Below are positions 5,659 to 13,460 of a DNA stretch of 41,966 nucleotides, piece after piece; position 1 is the first letter of the stretch, and every line of letters begins with the position of its first letter. The position numbers were made by a program, and so were the translations under genes. The DNA comes from Alishewanella jeotgali KCTC 22429. Lineage in GTDB: Bacteria; Pseudomonadota; Gammaproteobacteria; Enterobacterales; Alteromonadaceae. The notes under the pieces are model-generated. The model had not been told where the DNA came from. It worked only from the letters and a program-made list of their open reading frames with translations, and made no database searches. The stretch is from the NCBI RefSeq assembly GCF_000245735.1, contig NZ_AHTH01000021.1:1-41966 (forward strand). The letters are read 5' to 3'.

Positions 5659-7200
5659 TCAGTCAAAGAGACGACTCTGTGATGGATCGAACAGGCTGGG
5701 AGTCAGTGGCGGCGCTCGTTCTGGTGGCAGCTCACGCTGCTTGGCGGCATTCGCCTTGGCTGTTTTCTGTTTCAGATGCTTGAGAATCTGCTCAATGACC
5801 TTCGGATCTTCGATGCTGGCAATCACTTTGACGTGACCGCCGCAGTGTTCGCAGACTTCAATATCAATATTGAAGACTCGCTTGAGGCGTTGCATCCAGG
5901 TCATGGCGCGGTGGCGCTCTGCAGGACTCTTGTCACGCCAGTTAGTATCGAGACCTTCCGATTTGTCGGGCTTCTTGCCCCGCTTGGCGGGTGTTACTTG
6001 AACTCGGTGTTTGCTGTTCGGTGCAAAGACGCCGTGGAAGCGTGTGAGGTTGACTCGCGGCTTAGGTACCAACGCAGCGAGTTTGGCGATGAAGTCCAGC
6101 GGCTCGAAGATCACATGGGTGGTGCCATTGCGGTACGGAGTTTTGAGCTCGTAACGCACCTGCCCATTGGCGGTTAATGCCAGACGTTTTTCTGAAACCG
6201 CTGGCCGACTAATGTAGCGACACAAGCGCTCAAGCTTATCCCGCTGATGCGCTTCGGCCATCACACCGGCGTGTAGCGAGAAACCAGCATGGTTGGCTAC
6301 TCGACTGCTTGAGTCGGCTTTATCCTCACGCCCTGGCAAGGTTTGCAGGGTGAAGACTTTGCGCCCTTGCTGGGGGCCGACGGCAATGCGATACGTAACC
6401 GAAGCACCATGTAATTGAGTCAGCGTATCGTCTTCGCCCTCTTCCAGTGTCAACCACGTATTCTCGGCATCACGCTCCAAAATCCCACGCTTTTCCATGC
6501 AGCGAGCGATGCGATGGCTGAGGGTGTGAGCGAGCGTATTCAGCTCATCGTAAGTGGGTGCCTTGACACGATGGAAGCGTTGCTTGCCATAGTCATCTTC
6601 GGCATAGACACCATCGAGAAACAGCATGTGGTAGTGGACATTGAGATTTAGCGCGGAGCCAAAGCGTTGGATAAGAGTCACTGAGCCAGTTTGTGCAGAG
6701 GCTTTGGTGTAACCGGCTTTTTTGATCAGATGAGTTGAGAGTGTACGATAGACGATACTCAAGACCTGGCCCATCAGCTGGGGATGGCGAGCCAGCAAAA
6801 AGCGTAGCTGGAAAGGAAAGCTGAGCACCCACTGGCGAATGGGCTCCTTGGGGAAGACTTCGTCTATCAGCAGCGCCGCACTCTCGGCCATCCGGCGGGC
6901 ACCGCAGCTAGGGCAAAAGCCGCGTCGTTTACAGCTGAAGGCGACCAGACGCTCGTGATGACAATCCTCGCAGCGAACCCGCATGAAACCATACTCCAGA
7001 CGGCCACATTGGAGGAGGTCGTTGAATTCTTGTTGGATGTAGCGAGGCAGGTGTTGACCTTGGGCTTCGAGTGAGGCTTTGAAGGCTGGGTAGTGCTGCT
7101 CAACCAGCTGGTAGAGCAGCGTCTGGTCGGGTTGGTGGCGTTCGTAACCGTTTGTTTGAGTGGGCGATTGACTCGCCGTGGCGTTCCTTGCCAGCGACAT
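5659..7200 (-). CDS. ISCR1 rolling-circle transposase (Orf513)
   Basis: 513 residues, full length. An IS91-family HUH transposase that nicks oriIS and drives rolling-circle movement. Visible features: an N-terminal Cys-rich zinc-binding region (C77, C80, C90, C96, C99), the HUH metal motif (HYH, 189-191, inside NLNVHYHMLFLDG), the nucleophile Tyr region CRYISRPAV (Y329), and a second Cys pair CEHC (450-453). I recognise the sequence as ISCR1 Orf513, with no visible frameshift. A long shadow frame on the opposite strand is not a gene. Confidence 0.95.
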   Translation of the reverse strand: MSLARNATASQSPTQTNGYERHQPDQTLLYQLVEQHYPAFKASLEAQGQHLPRYIQQEFNDLLQCGRLEYGFMRVRCEDCHHERLVAFSCKRRGFCPSCGARRMAESAALLIDEVFPKEPIRQWVLSFPFQLRFLLARHPQLMGQVLSIVYRTLSTHLIKKAGYTKASAQTGSVTLIQRFGSALNLNVHYHMLFLDGVYAEDDYGKQRFHRVKAPTYDELNTLAHTLSHRIARCMEKRGILERDAENTWLTLEEGEDDTLTQLHGASVTYRIAVGPQQGRKVFTLQTLPGREDKADSSSRVANHAGFSLHAGVMAEAHQRDKLERLCRYISRPAVSEKRLALTANGQVRYELKTPYRNGTTHVIFEPLDFIAKLAALVPKPRVNLTRFHGVFAPNSKHRVQVTPAKRGKKPDKSEGLDTNWRDKSPAERHRAMTWMQRLKRVFNIDIEVCEHCGGHVKVIASIEDPKVIEQILKHLKQKTAKANAAKQRELPPERAPPLTPSLFDPSQSRLFD

Positions 7201-7604
7201 GGGTATCCTCCGCTGATACTGTGGTTATGTACAGTATCAGCGGCTTGCGTTCAGACGTCCAGTCTGGCCCTAGACATCGCTAAATGCTTAACCCGCAATA
7301 GCCCTCACGAGTTGTTATCAGCCACTACCGGTTGAGCGAGAAGGTTTTGGGTTCAGGGTGCTATTGCTCCACCAATCACAATACTGAAGCCCCAACTGTT
7401 ATCAGTTGGGGCTTTTTCTTGTCTGTTTGCGGCGGTTGCGTTTTATCGGTAGTCGTCGAGCTCTGCACCATCCCACATAAGAGCTTAACGGTGCGATCTT
7501 CAACGCCATCACACAAAACTTTCTTTTTCACGCACAGTCAACTTATTGGATGTTTTATTAACAACCCAAAAGGAGATATTTAGCGGGCGGCCGGAAGGTG
7601 AATG

Positions 7605-8444
7605 CTAGGCATGATCTAACCCTCGGTCTCTGGCGTCGCGACTGCGAAATTTCGCGAGGGTTTCCGAGAAGGTGATTGCGCTTCGCAGATCTCCAGGCGC
7701 GTGGGTGCGGACGTAGTCAGCGCCATTGCCGATCGCGTGAAGTTCCGCCGCAAGGCTCGCTGGACCCAGATCCTTTACAGGAAGGCCAACGGTGGCGCCC
7801 AAGAAGGATTTCCGCGACACCGAGACCAATAGCGGAAGCCCCAACGCCGACTTCAGCTTTTGAAGGTTCGACAGCACGTGCAGCGATGTTTCCGGTGCGG
7901 GGCTCAAGAAAAATCCCATCCCCGGATCGAGGATGAGCCGGTCGGCAGCGACCCCGCTCCGTCGCAAGGCGGAAACCCGCGCCTCGAAGAACCGCACAAT
8001 CTCGTCGAGCGCGTCTTCGGGTCGAAGGTGACCGGTGCGGGTGGCGATGCCATCCCGCTGCGCTGAGTGCATAACCACCAGCCTGCAGTCCGCCTCAGCA
8101 ATATCGGGATAGAGCGCAGGGTCAGGAAATCCTTGGATATCGTTCAGGTAGCCCACGCCGCGCTTGAGCGCATAGCGCTGGGTTTCCGGTTGGAAGCTGT
8201 CGATTGAAACACGGTGCATCTGATCGGACAGGGCGTCTAAGAGCGGCGCAATACGTCTGATCTCATCGGCCGGCGATACAGGCCTCGCGTCCGGATGGCT
8301 GGCGGCCGGTCCGACATCCACGACGTCTGATCCGACTCGCAGCATTTCGATCGCCGCGGTGACAGCGCCGGCGGGGTCTAGCCGCCGGCTCTCATCGAAG
8401 AAGGAGTCCTCGGTGAGATTCAGAATGCCGAACACCGTCACCAT
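7605..8444 (-). CDS. sul1: Sulfonamide-resistant dihydropteroate synthase Sul1
   Basis: 279 residues starting [20 protein letters not shown], ending RDRGLDHA. It makes dihydropteroate for folate synthesis and is little inhibited by sulfonamides, bypassing chromosomal FolP. FolP-type motifs are visible: [10 protein letters not shown] (6-15), the pABA-loop equivalent [11 protein letters not shown] (43-53), DPGMGFF and SVSRKSFLG. The ATG at 8444 is the established start; a frame extends upstream to 8531 but overlaps qacEdelta1. It overlaps the end of qacEdelta1 by 7 bp, the standard 3'-conserved segment layout. Transcription comes from Pc and the promoter inside the segment. Confidence 0.97.
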   Translation of the reverse strand: MVTVFGILNLTEDSFFDESRRLDPAGAVTAAIEMLRVGSDVVDVGPAASHPDARPVSPADEIRRIAPLLDALSDQMHRVSIDSFQPETQRYALKRGVGYLNDIQGFPDPALYPDIAEADCRLVVMHSAQRDGIATRTGHLRPEDALDEIVRFFEARVSALRRSGVAADRLILDPGMGFFLSPAPETSLHVLSNLQKLKSALGLPLLVSVSRKSFLGATVGLPVKDLGPASLAAELHAIGNGADYVRTHAPGDLRSAITFSETLAKFRSRDARDRGLDHA

Positions 8445-8785
8445 GGCGTCGGCCTCCGCAGCGACTTCCACGATGGGGATCGGGCGAGCAAAAAGGCAGC
8501 AATTATGAGCCCCATACCTACAAAGCCCCACGCATCAAGCTTTTGCCCATGAAGCAACCAGGCAATGGCTGTAATTATGACGACGCCGAGTCCCGACCAG
8601 ACTGCATAAGCAACACCGACAGGGATGGATTTCAGAACCAGAGAAAGAAAATAAAATGCGATGCCATAACCGATTATGACAACGGCGGAAGGGGCAAGCT
8701 TAGTAAAGCCCTCGCTAGATTTTAATGCGGATGTTGCGATTACTTCGCCAACTATTGCGATAACAAGAAAAAGCCAGCCTTTCAT
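8438..8785 (-). CDS. qacEdelta1: QacEdelta1, truncated SMR-family disinfectant exporter
   Basis: 115 residues. A small multidrug resistance protein for quaternary ammonium compounds and dyes, with a normal start ([22 protein letters not shown], with the membrane Glu at 14) and three full membrane segments. The last segment is replaced by a foreign tail ([15 protein letters not shown]) where the 3'-conserved segment joins sul1. The delta1 form gives weak or partial export. It lies next to the aadA1 attC and overlaps sul1. Confidence 0.96.
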   Translation of the reverse strand: MKGWLFLVIAIVGEVIATSALKSSEGFTKLAPSAVVIIGYGIAFYFLSLVLKSIPVGVAYAVWSGLGVVIITAIAWLLHGQKLDAWGFVGMGLIIAAFLLARSPSWKSLRRPTPW

Positions 8786-8887
8786 GATATATCTCCCAAT
8801 TTGTGTAGGGCTTATTATGCACGCTTAAAAATAATAAAAGCAGACTTGACCTGATAGTTTGGCTGTGAGCAATTATGTGCTTAGTGC

Positions 8888-8947
8888 ATCTAACGCTTGA
8901 GTTAAGCCGCGCCGCGAAGCGGCGTCGGCTTGAACGAATTGTTAGAC
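8888..8947 (-). repeat. attC site (59-base element) of the aadA1 cassette
   Basis: 60 bp between core sites GTTAGAT (minus strand, 8894-8888) and GTCTAAC (8947-8941), with an internal palindrome around AAGCCGACGCCGC and GCGGCGCGGCTT. It folds into the hairpin recognised by IntI1 and matches the known aadA1 attC. Confidence 0.93.
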
Positions 8948-9749
8948 ATTATTTGCCGACTACCTTGGTGATCTCGCCTTTCACGTAGTGAACAAATTCT
9001 TCCAACTGATCTGCGCGGGAGGCCAAGCGATCTTCTTCTTGTCCAAGATAAGCCTGTCTAGCTTCAAGTATGACGGGCTGATACTGGGCCGGCAGGCGCT
9101 CCATTGCCCAGTCGGCAGCGACATCCTTCGGCGCGATTTTGCCGGTTACTGCGCTGTACCAAATGCGGGACAACGTAAGCACTACATTTCGCTCATCGCC
9201 AGCCCAGTCGGGCGGCGAGTTCCATAGCGTTAAGGTTTCATTTAGCGCCTCAAATAGATCCTGTTCAGGAACCGGATCAAAGAGTTCCTCCGCCGCTGGA
9301 CCTACCAAGGCAACGCTATGTTCTCTTGCTTTTGTCAGCAAGATAGCCAGATCAATGTCGATCGTGGCTGGCTCGAAGATACCTGCAAGAATGTCATTGC
9401 GCTGCCATTCTCCAAATTGCAGTTCGCGCTTAGCTGGATAACGCCACGGAATGATGTCGTCGTGCACAACAATGGTGACTTCTACAGCGCGGAGAATCTC
9501 GCTCTCTCCAGGGGAAGCCGAAGTTTCCAAAAGGTCGTTGATCAAAGCTCGCCGCGTTGTTTCATCAAGCCTTACGGTCACCGTAACCAGCAAATCAATA
9601 TCACTGTGTGGCTTCAGGCCGCCATCCACTGCGGAGCCGTACAAATGTACGGCCAGCAACGTCGGTTCGAGATGGCGCTCGATGACGCCAACTACCTCTG
9701 ATAGTTGAGTCGATACTTCGGCGATCACCGCTTCCCTCATGATGTTTAA
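8894..9749 (-). mobile_element. aadA1 gene cassette (856 bp)
   Basis: Bounded by the G^TT recombination points at attI1 (9750/9749) and in attC (8894/8893). The length, 856 bp, is that known for the aadA1 cassette. It is the only cassette in the array. Confidence 0.92.
8949..9740 (-). CDS. aadA1: Aminoglycoside 3''-adenylyltransferase ANT(3'')-Ia
   Basis: 263 residues starting MREAVIAEVSTQLSEVVG and ending EITKVVGK. It adenylates streptomycin at 3'' and spectinomycin at 9, inactivating both. The nucleotidyltransferase motif GSAVDGGLKPHSDIDLLV (35-52) supplies D47 and D49 for Mg-ATP. The sequence agrees with AadA1 rather than AadA2 at the residues I can recall. A frame runs on upstream to 9956 through attI1 and into intI1; that extension is an artefact, and the ATG at 9740 is the established start. 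Expressed from Pc. Confidence 0.96.
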   Translation of the reverse strand: MREAVIAEVSTQLSEVVGVIERHLEPTLLAVHLYGSAVDGGLKPHSDIDLLVTVTVRLDETTRRALINDLLETSASPGESEILRAVEVTIVVHDDIIPWRYPAKRELQFGEWQRNDILAGIFEPATIDIDLAILLTKAREHSVALVGPAAEELFDPVPEQDLFEALNETLTLWNSPPDWAGDERNVVLTLSRIWYSAVTGKIAPKDVAADWAMERLPAQYQPVILEARQAYLGQEEDRLASRADQLEEFVHYVKGEITKVVGK

Positions 9750-9808
9750 CTTTGTTTTAGGGCGACTGCCCTGCTGCGTAACATCGTTGCTGCTCCATAA
9801 CATCAAAC
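9744..9808 (-). other. attI1 recombination site
   Basis: The 65-bp region ending in the core GTTAAAC (minus strand, 9750-9744), where the first cassette joins the 5'-conserved segment. It shows the usual CAAAGTTAAAC junction and the upstream IntI1-binding sequence. Left and right limits follow the published attI1 extent. Confidence 0.85.
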
Positions 9809-9830
9809 ATCGACCCACGGCGTAACGCGC

Positions 9831-9873
9831 TTGCTGCTTGGATGCCCGAGGCATAGACTGTACAAAAAAACAG
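9831..9873 (+). promoter_or_regulatory. intI1 promoter with LexA box
   Basis: -35 TTGCTG (9831-9836), a 17-base spacer, -10 TAGACT (9854-9859). A LexA box CTGT-N8-ACAG (9858-9873) overlaps the -10 end, so the integrase is repressed until SOS induction, the known control of intI1. Confidence 0.88.
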
Positions 9874-9882
9874 TCATAACAA
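9857..9882 (-). promoter_or_regulatory. P2 position, inactive form (14-base spacer)
   Basis: On the minus strand TTGTTA (9882-9877) and TACAGT (9862-9857) are 14 bases apart. The active P2 of some integrons needs a GGG insertion giving 17, which is absent, so cassettes depend on Pc alone. Confidence 0.85.
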
Positions 9883-9885
9883 GCC

Positions 9886-10899
9886 ATGAAAACCGCCACT
9901 GCGCCGTTACCACCGCTGCGTTCGGTCAAGGTTCTGGACCAGTTGCGTGAGCGCATACGCTACTTGCATTACAGCTTACCAACCGAACAGGCTTATGTCC
10001 ACTGGGTTCGTGCCTTCATCCGTTTCCACGGTGTGCGTCACCCGGCAACCTTGGGCAGCAGCGAAGTCGAGGCATTTCTGTCCTGGCTGGCGAACGAGCG
10101 CAAGGTTTCGGTCTCCACGCATCGTCAGGCATTGGCGGCCTTGCTGTTCTTCTACGGCAAGGTGCTGTGCACGGATCTGCCCTGGCTTCAGGAGATCGGA
10201 AGACCTCGGCCGTCGCGGCGCTTGCCGGTGGTGCTGACCCCGGATGAAGTGGTTCGCATCCTCGGTTTTCTGGAAGGCGAGCATCGTTTGTTCGCCCAGC
10301 TTCTGTATGGAACGGGCATGCGGATCAGTGAGGGTTTGCAACTGCGGGTCAAGGATCTGGATTTCGATCACGGCACGATCATCGTGCGGGAGGGCAAGGG
10401 CTCCAAGGATCGGGCCTTGATGTTACCCGAGAGCTTGGCACCCAGCCTGCGCGAGCAGCTGTCGCGTGCACGGGCATGGTGGCTGAAGGACCAGGCCGAG
10501 GGCCGCAGCGGCGTTGCGCTTCCCGACGCCCTTGAGCGGAAGTATCCGCGCGCCGGGCATTCCTGGCCGTGGTTCTGGGTTTTTGCGCAGCACACGCATT
10601 CGACCGATCCACGGAGCGGTGTCGTGCGTCGCCATCACATGTATGACCAGACCTTTCAGCGCGCCTTCAAACGTGCCGTAGAACAAGCAGGCATCACGAA
10701 GCCCGCCACACCGCACACCCTCCGCCACTCGTTCGCGACGGCCTTGCTCCGCAGCGGTTACGACATTCGAACCGTGCAGGATCTGCTCGGCCATTCCGAC
10801 GTCTCTACGACGATGATTTACACGCATGTGCTGAAAGTTGGCGGTGCCGGAGTGCGCTCACCGCTTGATGCGCTGCCGCCCCTCACTAGTGAGAGGTAG
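9886..10899 (+). CDS. intI1: Class 1 integron integrase IntI1
   Basis: 337 residues, full length. A tyrosine recombinase that inserts and excises cassettes at attI1 and attC. Visible: the SAM-like N-terminal domain, the catalytic core with R146 (GTGMRISEG), the HTLRH box (H277, R280) and Y312 (MIYTHV), and the integron-specific patch before the HTLRH box. Residues P32 and H39 belong to the variant whose gene carries the TGN form of the weak Pc. Pc lies inside this gene on the opposite strand. Transcription is LexA-controlled. No frameshift, so it is predicted functional. Confidence 0.98.
   Translation: MKTATAPLPPLRSVKVLDQLRERIRYLHYSLPTEQAYVHWVRAFIRFHGVRHPATLGSSEVEAFLSWLANERKVSVSTHRQALAALLFFYGKVLCTDLPWLQEIGRPRPSRRLPVVLTPDEVVRILGFLEGEHRLFAQLLYGTGMRISEGLQLRVKDLDFDHGTIIVREGKGSKDRALMLPESLAPSLREQLSRARAWWLKDQAEGRSGVALPDALERKYPRAGHSWPWFWVFAQHTHSTDPRSGVVRRHHMYDQTFQRAFKRAVEQAGITKPATPHTLRHSFATALLRSGYDIRTVQDLLGHSDVSTTMIYTHVLKVGGAGVRSPLDALPPLTSER
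9973..10001 (-). promoter_or_regulatory. Cassette promoter PcW with extended -10 (TGN variant)
   Basis: On the minus strand -35 TGGACA (10001-9996), a 17-base spacer and -10 TAAGCT (9978-9973). The bases just before the -10 are TGG rather than TCG, creating a TGN extended -10. This variant is stronger than plain PcW. It drives aadA1 and, by read-through, qacEdelta1 and sul1. Confidence 0.9.
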
Positions 10900-11076
10900 G
10901 GCAGCGCAAGTCAATCCTGGCGGATTCACTACCCCTGCGCGAAGGCCATCGGTGCCGCATCGAACGGCCGGTTGCGGAAAGTCCTCCCTGCGTCCGCTGA
11001 TGGCCGGCAGCAGCCCGTCGTTGCCTGATGGATCCAACCCCTCCGCTGCTATAGTGCAGTCGGCTTCTGACGTTCA

Positions 11077-11101
11077 GTGCAGCCGTCTTCTGAAAACGAC
11101 A
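11077..11101 (+). repeat. IRi, 25-bp terminal inverted repeat of the Tn402-type integron
   Basis: Reads on the minus strand as TGTCGTTTTCAGAAGACGGC plus TGCAC, the known outer end of the 5'-conserved segment. It marks the exact right boundary of the integron. The next five bases (11102-11106) would be one half of a target duplication; no IRt or matching copy is present on the other side because that end is replaced by ISCR1. The 10,900-11,076 stretch is non-coding 5'-conserved segment. Confidence 0.92.
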
Positions 11102-11139
11102 CTAAAACACTTGCTTAAGCGACCAGAAACCCGTACAAC

Positions 11140-11155
11140 AATCTATGAACAGATT
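11140..11155. promoter_or_regulatory. Inverted repeat, possible resolvase subsite of a truncated res
   Basis: AATCT and AGATT flank six bases, 15 bp ahead of the resolvase start. Tn402-type elements insert into res sites, and the 68-bp gap between IRi and the resolvase is where res would be. The assignment rests on position plus a short repeat. Confidence 0.4.
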
Positions 11156-11169
11156 AGGTACCATTTCTT

Positions 11170-11733
11170 ATGATAATTGGCTATGCCAGAGTTAGTACTC
11201 AGGACCAAAATTCAGATTTACAACTTGACGCCCTAAATGCGGCAGGTTGTGAGGAAGTATTCCATGAGTCCTTCACGGGAAAGCATCGTGATCGACCCAT
11301 ATTGTCGCAATGCCTGCGTACACTTCGTGCAGGCGATGTGTTAGTGGTATGGAAGCTTGACCGTTTAGCAAGGTCCCTAAAGGATTTGGTCGAGATTATC
11401 CATGATCTTCAGAAACGCAGTATTGGATTCAAATCCCTAACGGAATCAATCGATACAACCAATTCTGCCGGGAAACTTATCTTCCATATTTTTGGCGCCT
11501 TAGCCGAGTTTGAGCATTCACTTATCGTGGAAAGAACCAAAGCGGGTCTTGCCGCTGCCAGAGCCCGGGGTAGAAAAGGCGGTAGAACGCTATCGCTTAA
11601 TGAGAATGATGTGAAAAAAGCGGCGGCCATGTTATCAGATCCGATGATTACAAAAGCGGAGGTGGCAAAGCACTTTAAAGTCAGTCGAACGACCTTAAAT
11701 GCTGCGTTAAACAGAAACGGTTTTAAAATATGA
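11170..11733 (+). CDS. Serine recombinase, resolvase/invertase family
   Basis: 187 residues, complete. Residues 1-140 form the catalytic domain: YARVST with nucleophile S9, arginines R7, R65 and R68 (KLDRLARS), and the long E helix with R122 (EFEHSLIVERTKAGL). Residues ~140-187 are a Hin-type helix-turn-helix (MITKAEVAKHFKVSRTTLNAAL). The length and lack of extra domains fit resolvases of Tn3-type transposons and plasmid multimer systems. It lies just outside IRi and belongs to the element the integron entered, not to the integron. No transposase is adjacent, so the host element type is undecided. Confidence 0.88.
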   Translation: MIIGYARVSTQDQNSDLQLDALNAAGCEEVFHESFTGKHRDRPILSQCLRTLRAGDVLVVWKLDRLARSLKDLVEIIHDLQKRSIGFKSLTESIDTTNSAGKLIFHIFGALAEFEHSLIVERTKAGLAAARARGRKGGRTLSLNENDVKKAAAMLSDPMITKAEVAKHFKVSRTTLNAALNRNGFKI

Positions 11734-11845
11734 AGTAAATCCGAAGGTACCGGGAGTTTTTGTCAATTTGCCTAGGTTGAAGTTTTAGGTGTTCAAGAAG
11801 TAGAAAAATTTAAAATTCATTTTGAGTTGCTATCGAGGTGTCAAG

Positions 11846-12151
11846 TTGAAGACCGATGTACTGAATAAATTGGCGATGTTTACTGAACAGTTAAATCTCA
11901 TGCTTGAAGATCATGACTTAAAAGACACCAGTCGTAGAGAGTTTTACCTTGGTTTATTAGCTCATTGTGCCAGATTGTTTAGAATCATTCAGCTTAATCA
12001 GTCAGCTAAGGAATTAAATAAAATACTTAAGATTAATTCGGTAAGTATAAACCTTGGTGTGACTAATGATGATGCTGGAAAATCATTAAAAAAATGTTGG
12101 ATGGAAACTTCTGCCGCTATAAAAGAATATATGGAAGTAAACCTACAGTAA
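11846..12151 (+). CDS. Hypothetical protein, 101 residues
   Basis: A Leu/Asn/Lys-rich, mainly helical soluble protein with no signal peptide, membrane segment or motif I recognise. The TTG at 11846 is preferred because GAGGTG lies five bases upstream; an earlier TTG at 11822 would add eight residues. Codon use is AT-rich, like the region left of the integron and unlike the chromosome to the right, so it probably belongs to the mobile region. It follows the resolvase by 112 bp. Confidence 0.55.
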   Translation: MKTDVLNKLAMFTEQLNLMLEDHDLKDTSRREFYLGLLAHCARLFRIIQLNQSAKELNKILKINSVSINLGVTNDDAGKSLKKCWMETSAAIKEYMEVNLQ

Positions 12152-12248
12152 TTTTTCATCCTTGTTTACTGACCAGCAAGTTATTGAACACATAATGGTG
12201 CGACATTTCGATTGAATGCGAGTAAAGTGTAATTGGTTGATTGGTCAC

Positions 12249-12292
12249 TTTTGTAAAGAATTTTCTTGGTTATTAAGGAGAACTTTACAAAA
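12249..12292. repeat. Long inverted repeat in AT-rich intergenic DNA
   Basis: TTTTGTAAAG (12249-12258) and CTTTACAAAA (12283-12292) are perfect 10-bp arms, and the inner bases TTTTCTT and AAGGAGAA extend the pairing with G-T pairs. It lies where the mobile DNA gives way to chromosome. It may be a transcript hairpin, a protein site or an element end. Confidence 0.55.
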
Positions 12293-12316
12293 ATCTTTAC
12301 TTAAACCAGATTTTTT

Positions 12317-12432
12317 TTGCTAATGTATTGTATTTAATATATAAAAAACCAATCGCTTGCTTCAAGGTAAGCGGAACCATTTTAAGGTTGTAGACTGATT
12401 GTTGACTAAGCCCCTGCTACGGGGCTTTTTTC
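12317..12432 (+). ncRNA. Candidate small RNA upstream of the CDF gene
   Basis: Promoter-like -35 TTGCTA (12317-12322), 17 bases, -10 TATAAA (12340-12345). The transcript would begin near 12352 and end at a strong terminator: AAGCCCC (12408-12414), a six-base loop, GGGGCTT (12421-12427) and a T-run. Inside are a 7-bp hairpin, CGCTTGC/GTAAGCG with a six-base loop (12354-12373), and a small AACC/GGTT hairpin. There is no ORF of note. The CDF gene starts 62 bp after the terminator. It could instead be a metal-responsive leader that ends in attenuation. Confidence 0.5.
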
Positions 12433-12494
12433 TGCTTGCTATTCAACACCGTCAGTGTCTATAGTCAGAGTAGTGCTCAGCAGGAAGCGCCACT

Positions 12495-13460
12495 ATGCCA
12501 CAGCATTCACATCATCATTCTCACTCACATTCGCAGCACCCGCACTCGCGGCATCAGCACGGTCATGGGTCTCATCGGCATGGCCATGGTTTAGCATCGA
12601 CAGAGGATAGCGGTAGCCGGCTCGGTTGGGCGTTTTTTCTGAATCTGGGATTTACCATTATTGAGTTTATCGGCGGCTGGCTGACTAATAGCACAGCCAT
12701 TATGGCTGATGCGATTCATGATCTTGGCGACAGTCTGGCGCTGGGCAGTGGCTGGCTGTTGTATAAGTTGGGTAAAAAAGCGCCCACTGCACATTACACC
12801 TACGGTTATCGCCGGCTTAGTTTATTTGGCGCCTTGTTAAATTGTTTAATTCTGATTGGTGGTTCAGTCTGGATCCTGGCAGAAGCCATTCCGCGACTCA
12901 GTGAGCCGGTGATGCCGCTGACTGAGGGCATGATGGCGCTGGCCGTGCTCGGCATAACCGTGAACGGTTTCGCCGCCTATAAACTCAGTGGCGGTAAAAC
13001 CCTGAATGAGCGGGTACTGAACTGGCATTTACTGGAAGATGTGCTGGGCTGGGTTGCGGTGCTGCTGGCGGCGTTGGTGATGCAGTTTGTCGATTGGCCA
13101 ATTATTGACCCGCTGTTATCGATCGCCTTTACCTTGTTTATTCTGTTTAATGTGCTGCGCAATTTACGCAGCACGGCGCGGCTGTTTTTTCAGGCGGTAC
13201 CGGATACCGCCTTACTGGCGCAGATCGAACAACGTTTACTCACCCAGCCGCAGGTGCGTGAAGTGCATCATTTACATCTATGGTCGCTGGATGGTGAGCA
13301 GCATGTGCTCAGTGCGCATCTGGTAGTAGAGCTGGAAGAACTGAGCCAGTATCAGCAGTTAAAAAGCCAGGTTGAGCAGCTACTCAGCGAGTTTTCACTA
13401 CTGAATACCACGATAGAAATTGAGCTGGCCACTGAAGCTTGCCGTGATCGACGGCATTAG
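12495..13460 (+). CDS. Cation diffusion facilitator metal exporter (CzcD/ZitB type)
   Basis: 321 residues. Exports Zn(II) and similar divalent metals from the cytoplasm in exchange for protons. The first 32 residues are a His-rich tail with over a dozen His, likely metal-buffering. Six membrane segments follow between about 43 and 225. Transport-site pairs are visible in two of them: H75/D79 (HDLGD) and H178/D182 (HLLED). The C-terminal cytoplasmic domain (230-321) has the usual VHHLHLWSLDGEQHVLSAHL stretch. It ends 4 bp into the convergent GGDEF-EAL gene. Zinc is the most likely substrate; cobalt or cadmium cannot be excluded. Confidence 0.9.
   Translation: MPQHSHHHSHSHSQHPHSRHQHGHGSHRHGHGLASTEDSGSRLGWAFFLNLGFTIIEFIGGWLTNSTAIMADAIHDLGDSLALGSGWLLYKLGKKAPTAHYTYGYRRLSLFGALLNCLILIGGSVWILAEAIPRLSEPVMPLTEGMMALAVLGITVNGFAAYKLSGGKTLNERVLNWHLLEDVLGWVAVLLAALVMQFVDWPIIDPLLSIAFTLFILFNVLRNLRSTARLFFQAVPDTALLAQIEQRLLTQPQVREVHHLHLWSLDGEQHVLSAHLVVELEELSQYQQLKSQVEQLLSEFSLLNTTIEIELATEACRDRRH

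Larger units (their letters stand above)
5427..7580 (-). mobile_element. ISCR1, complete (2,154 bp)
   Basis: The element runs from the oriIS end at 5427 to a sharp junction with the 3'-conserved segment at 7580/7581, where the post-sul1 sequence stops right after CCGCCCGCTA. The span, 2,154 bp, equals the length I recall for ISCR1. Transposase and sul1 point the same way, as in complex class 1 integrons. ISCR elements move by one-ended rolling-circle transposition and can carry DNA beside oriIS, here the 5426-downward flank. About 380 bp upstream of the transposase are non-coding. Confidence 0.93.
5427..11101. mobile_element. Complex-type class 1 integron (ISCR1 to IRi)
   Basis: Continuous block in plus-strand order: ISCR1, truncated 3'-conserved segment (sul1, qacEdelta1), aadA1 cassette, attI1, intI1 and the 5'-conserved segment to IRi. 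The second 3'-conserved segment that usually closes a complex class 1 integron is absent, as are IRt and the tni genes, so the element cannot transpose on its own. Its composition is visibly more GC-rich than both flanks, marking recent acquisition. Confidence 0.95.

Noticed and set aside
7605..8531. 308-residue version of Sul1
   Set aside because: The extension lies within qacEdelta1; known Sul1 is 279 residues from 8444.
8949..9956. 335-residue version of AadA1
   Set aside because: The 72 extra residues are read through attI1 and the start of intI1. The established start is the ATG at 9740 inside the cassette.
9139..10827. Several long opposite-strand or shifted frames inside aadA1 and intI1
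   Set aside because: Shadow frames of GC-rich genes with no ribosome sites or domain matches.
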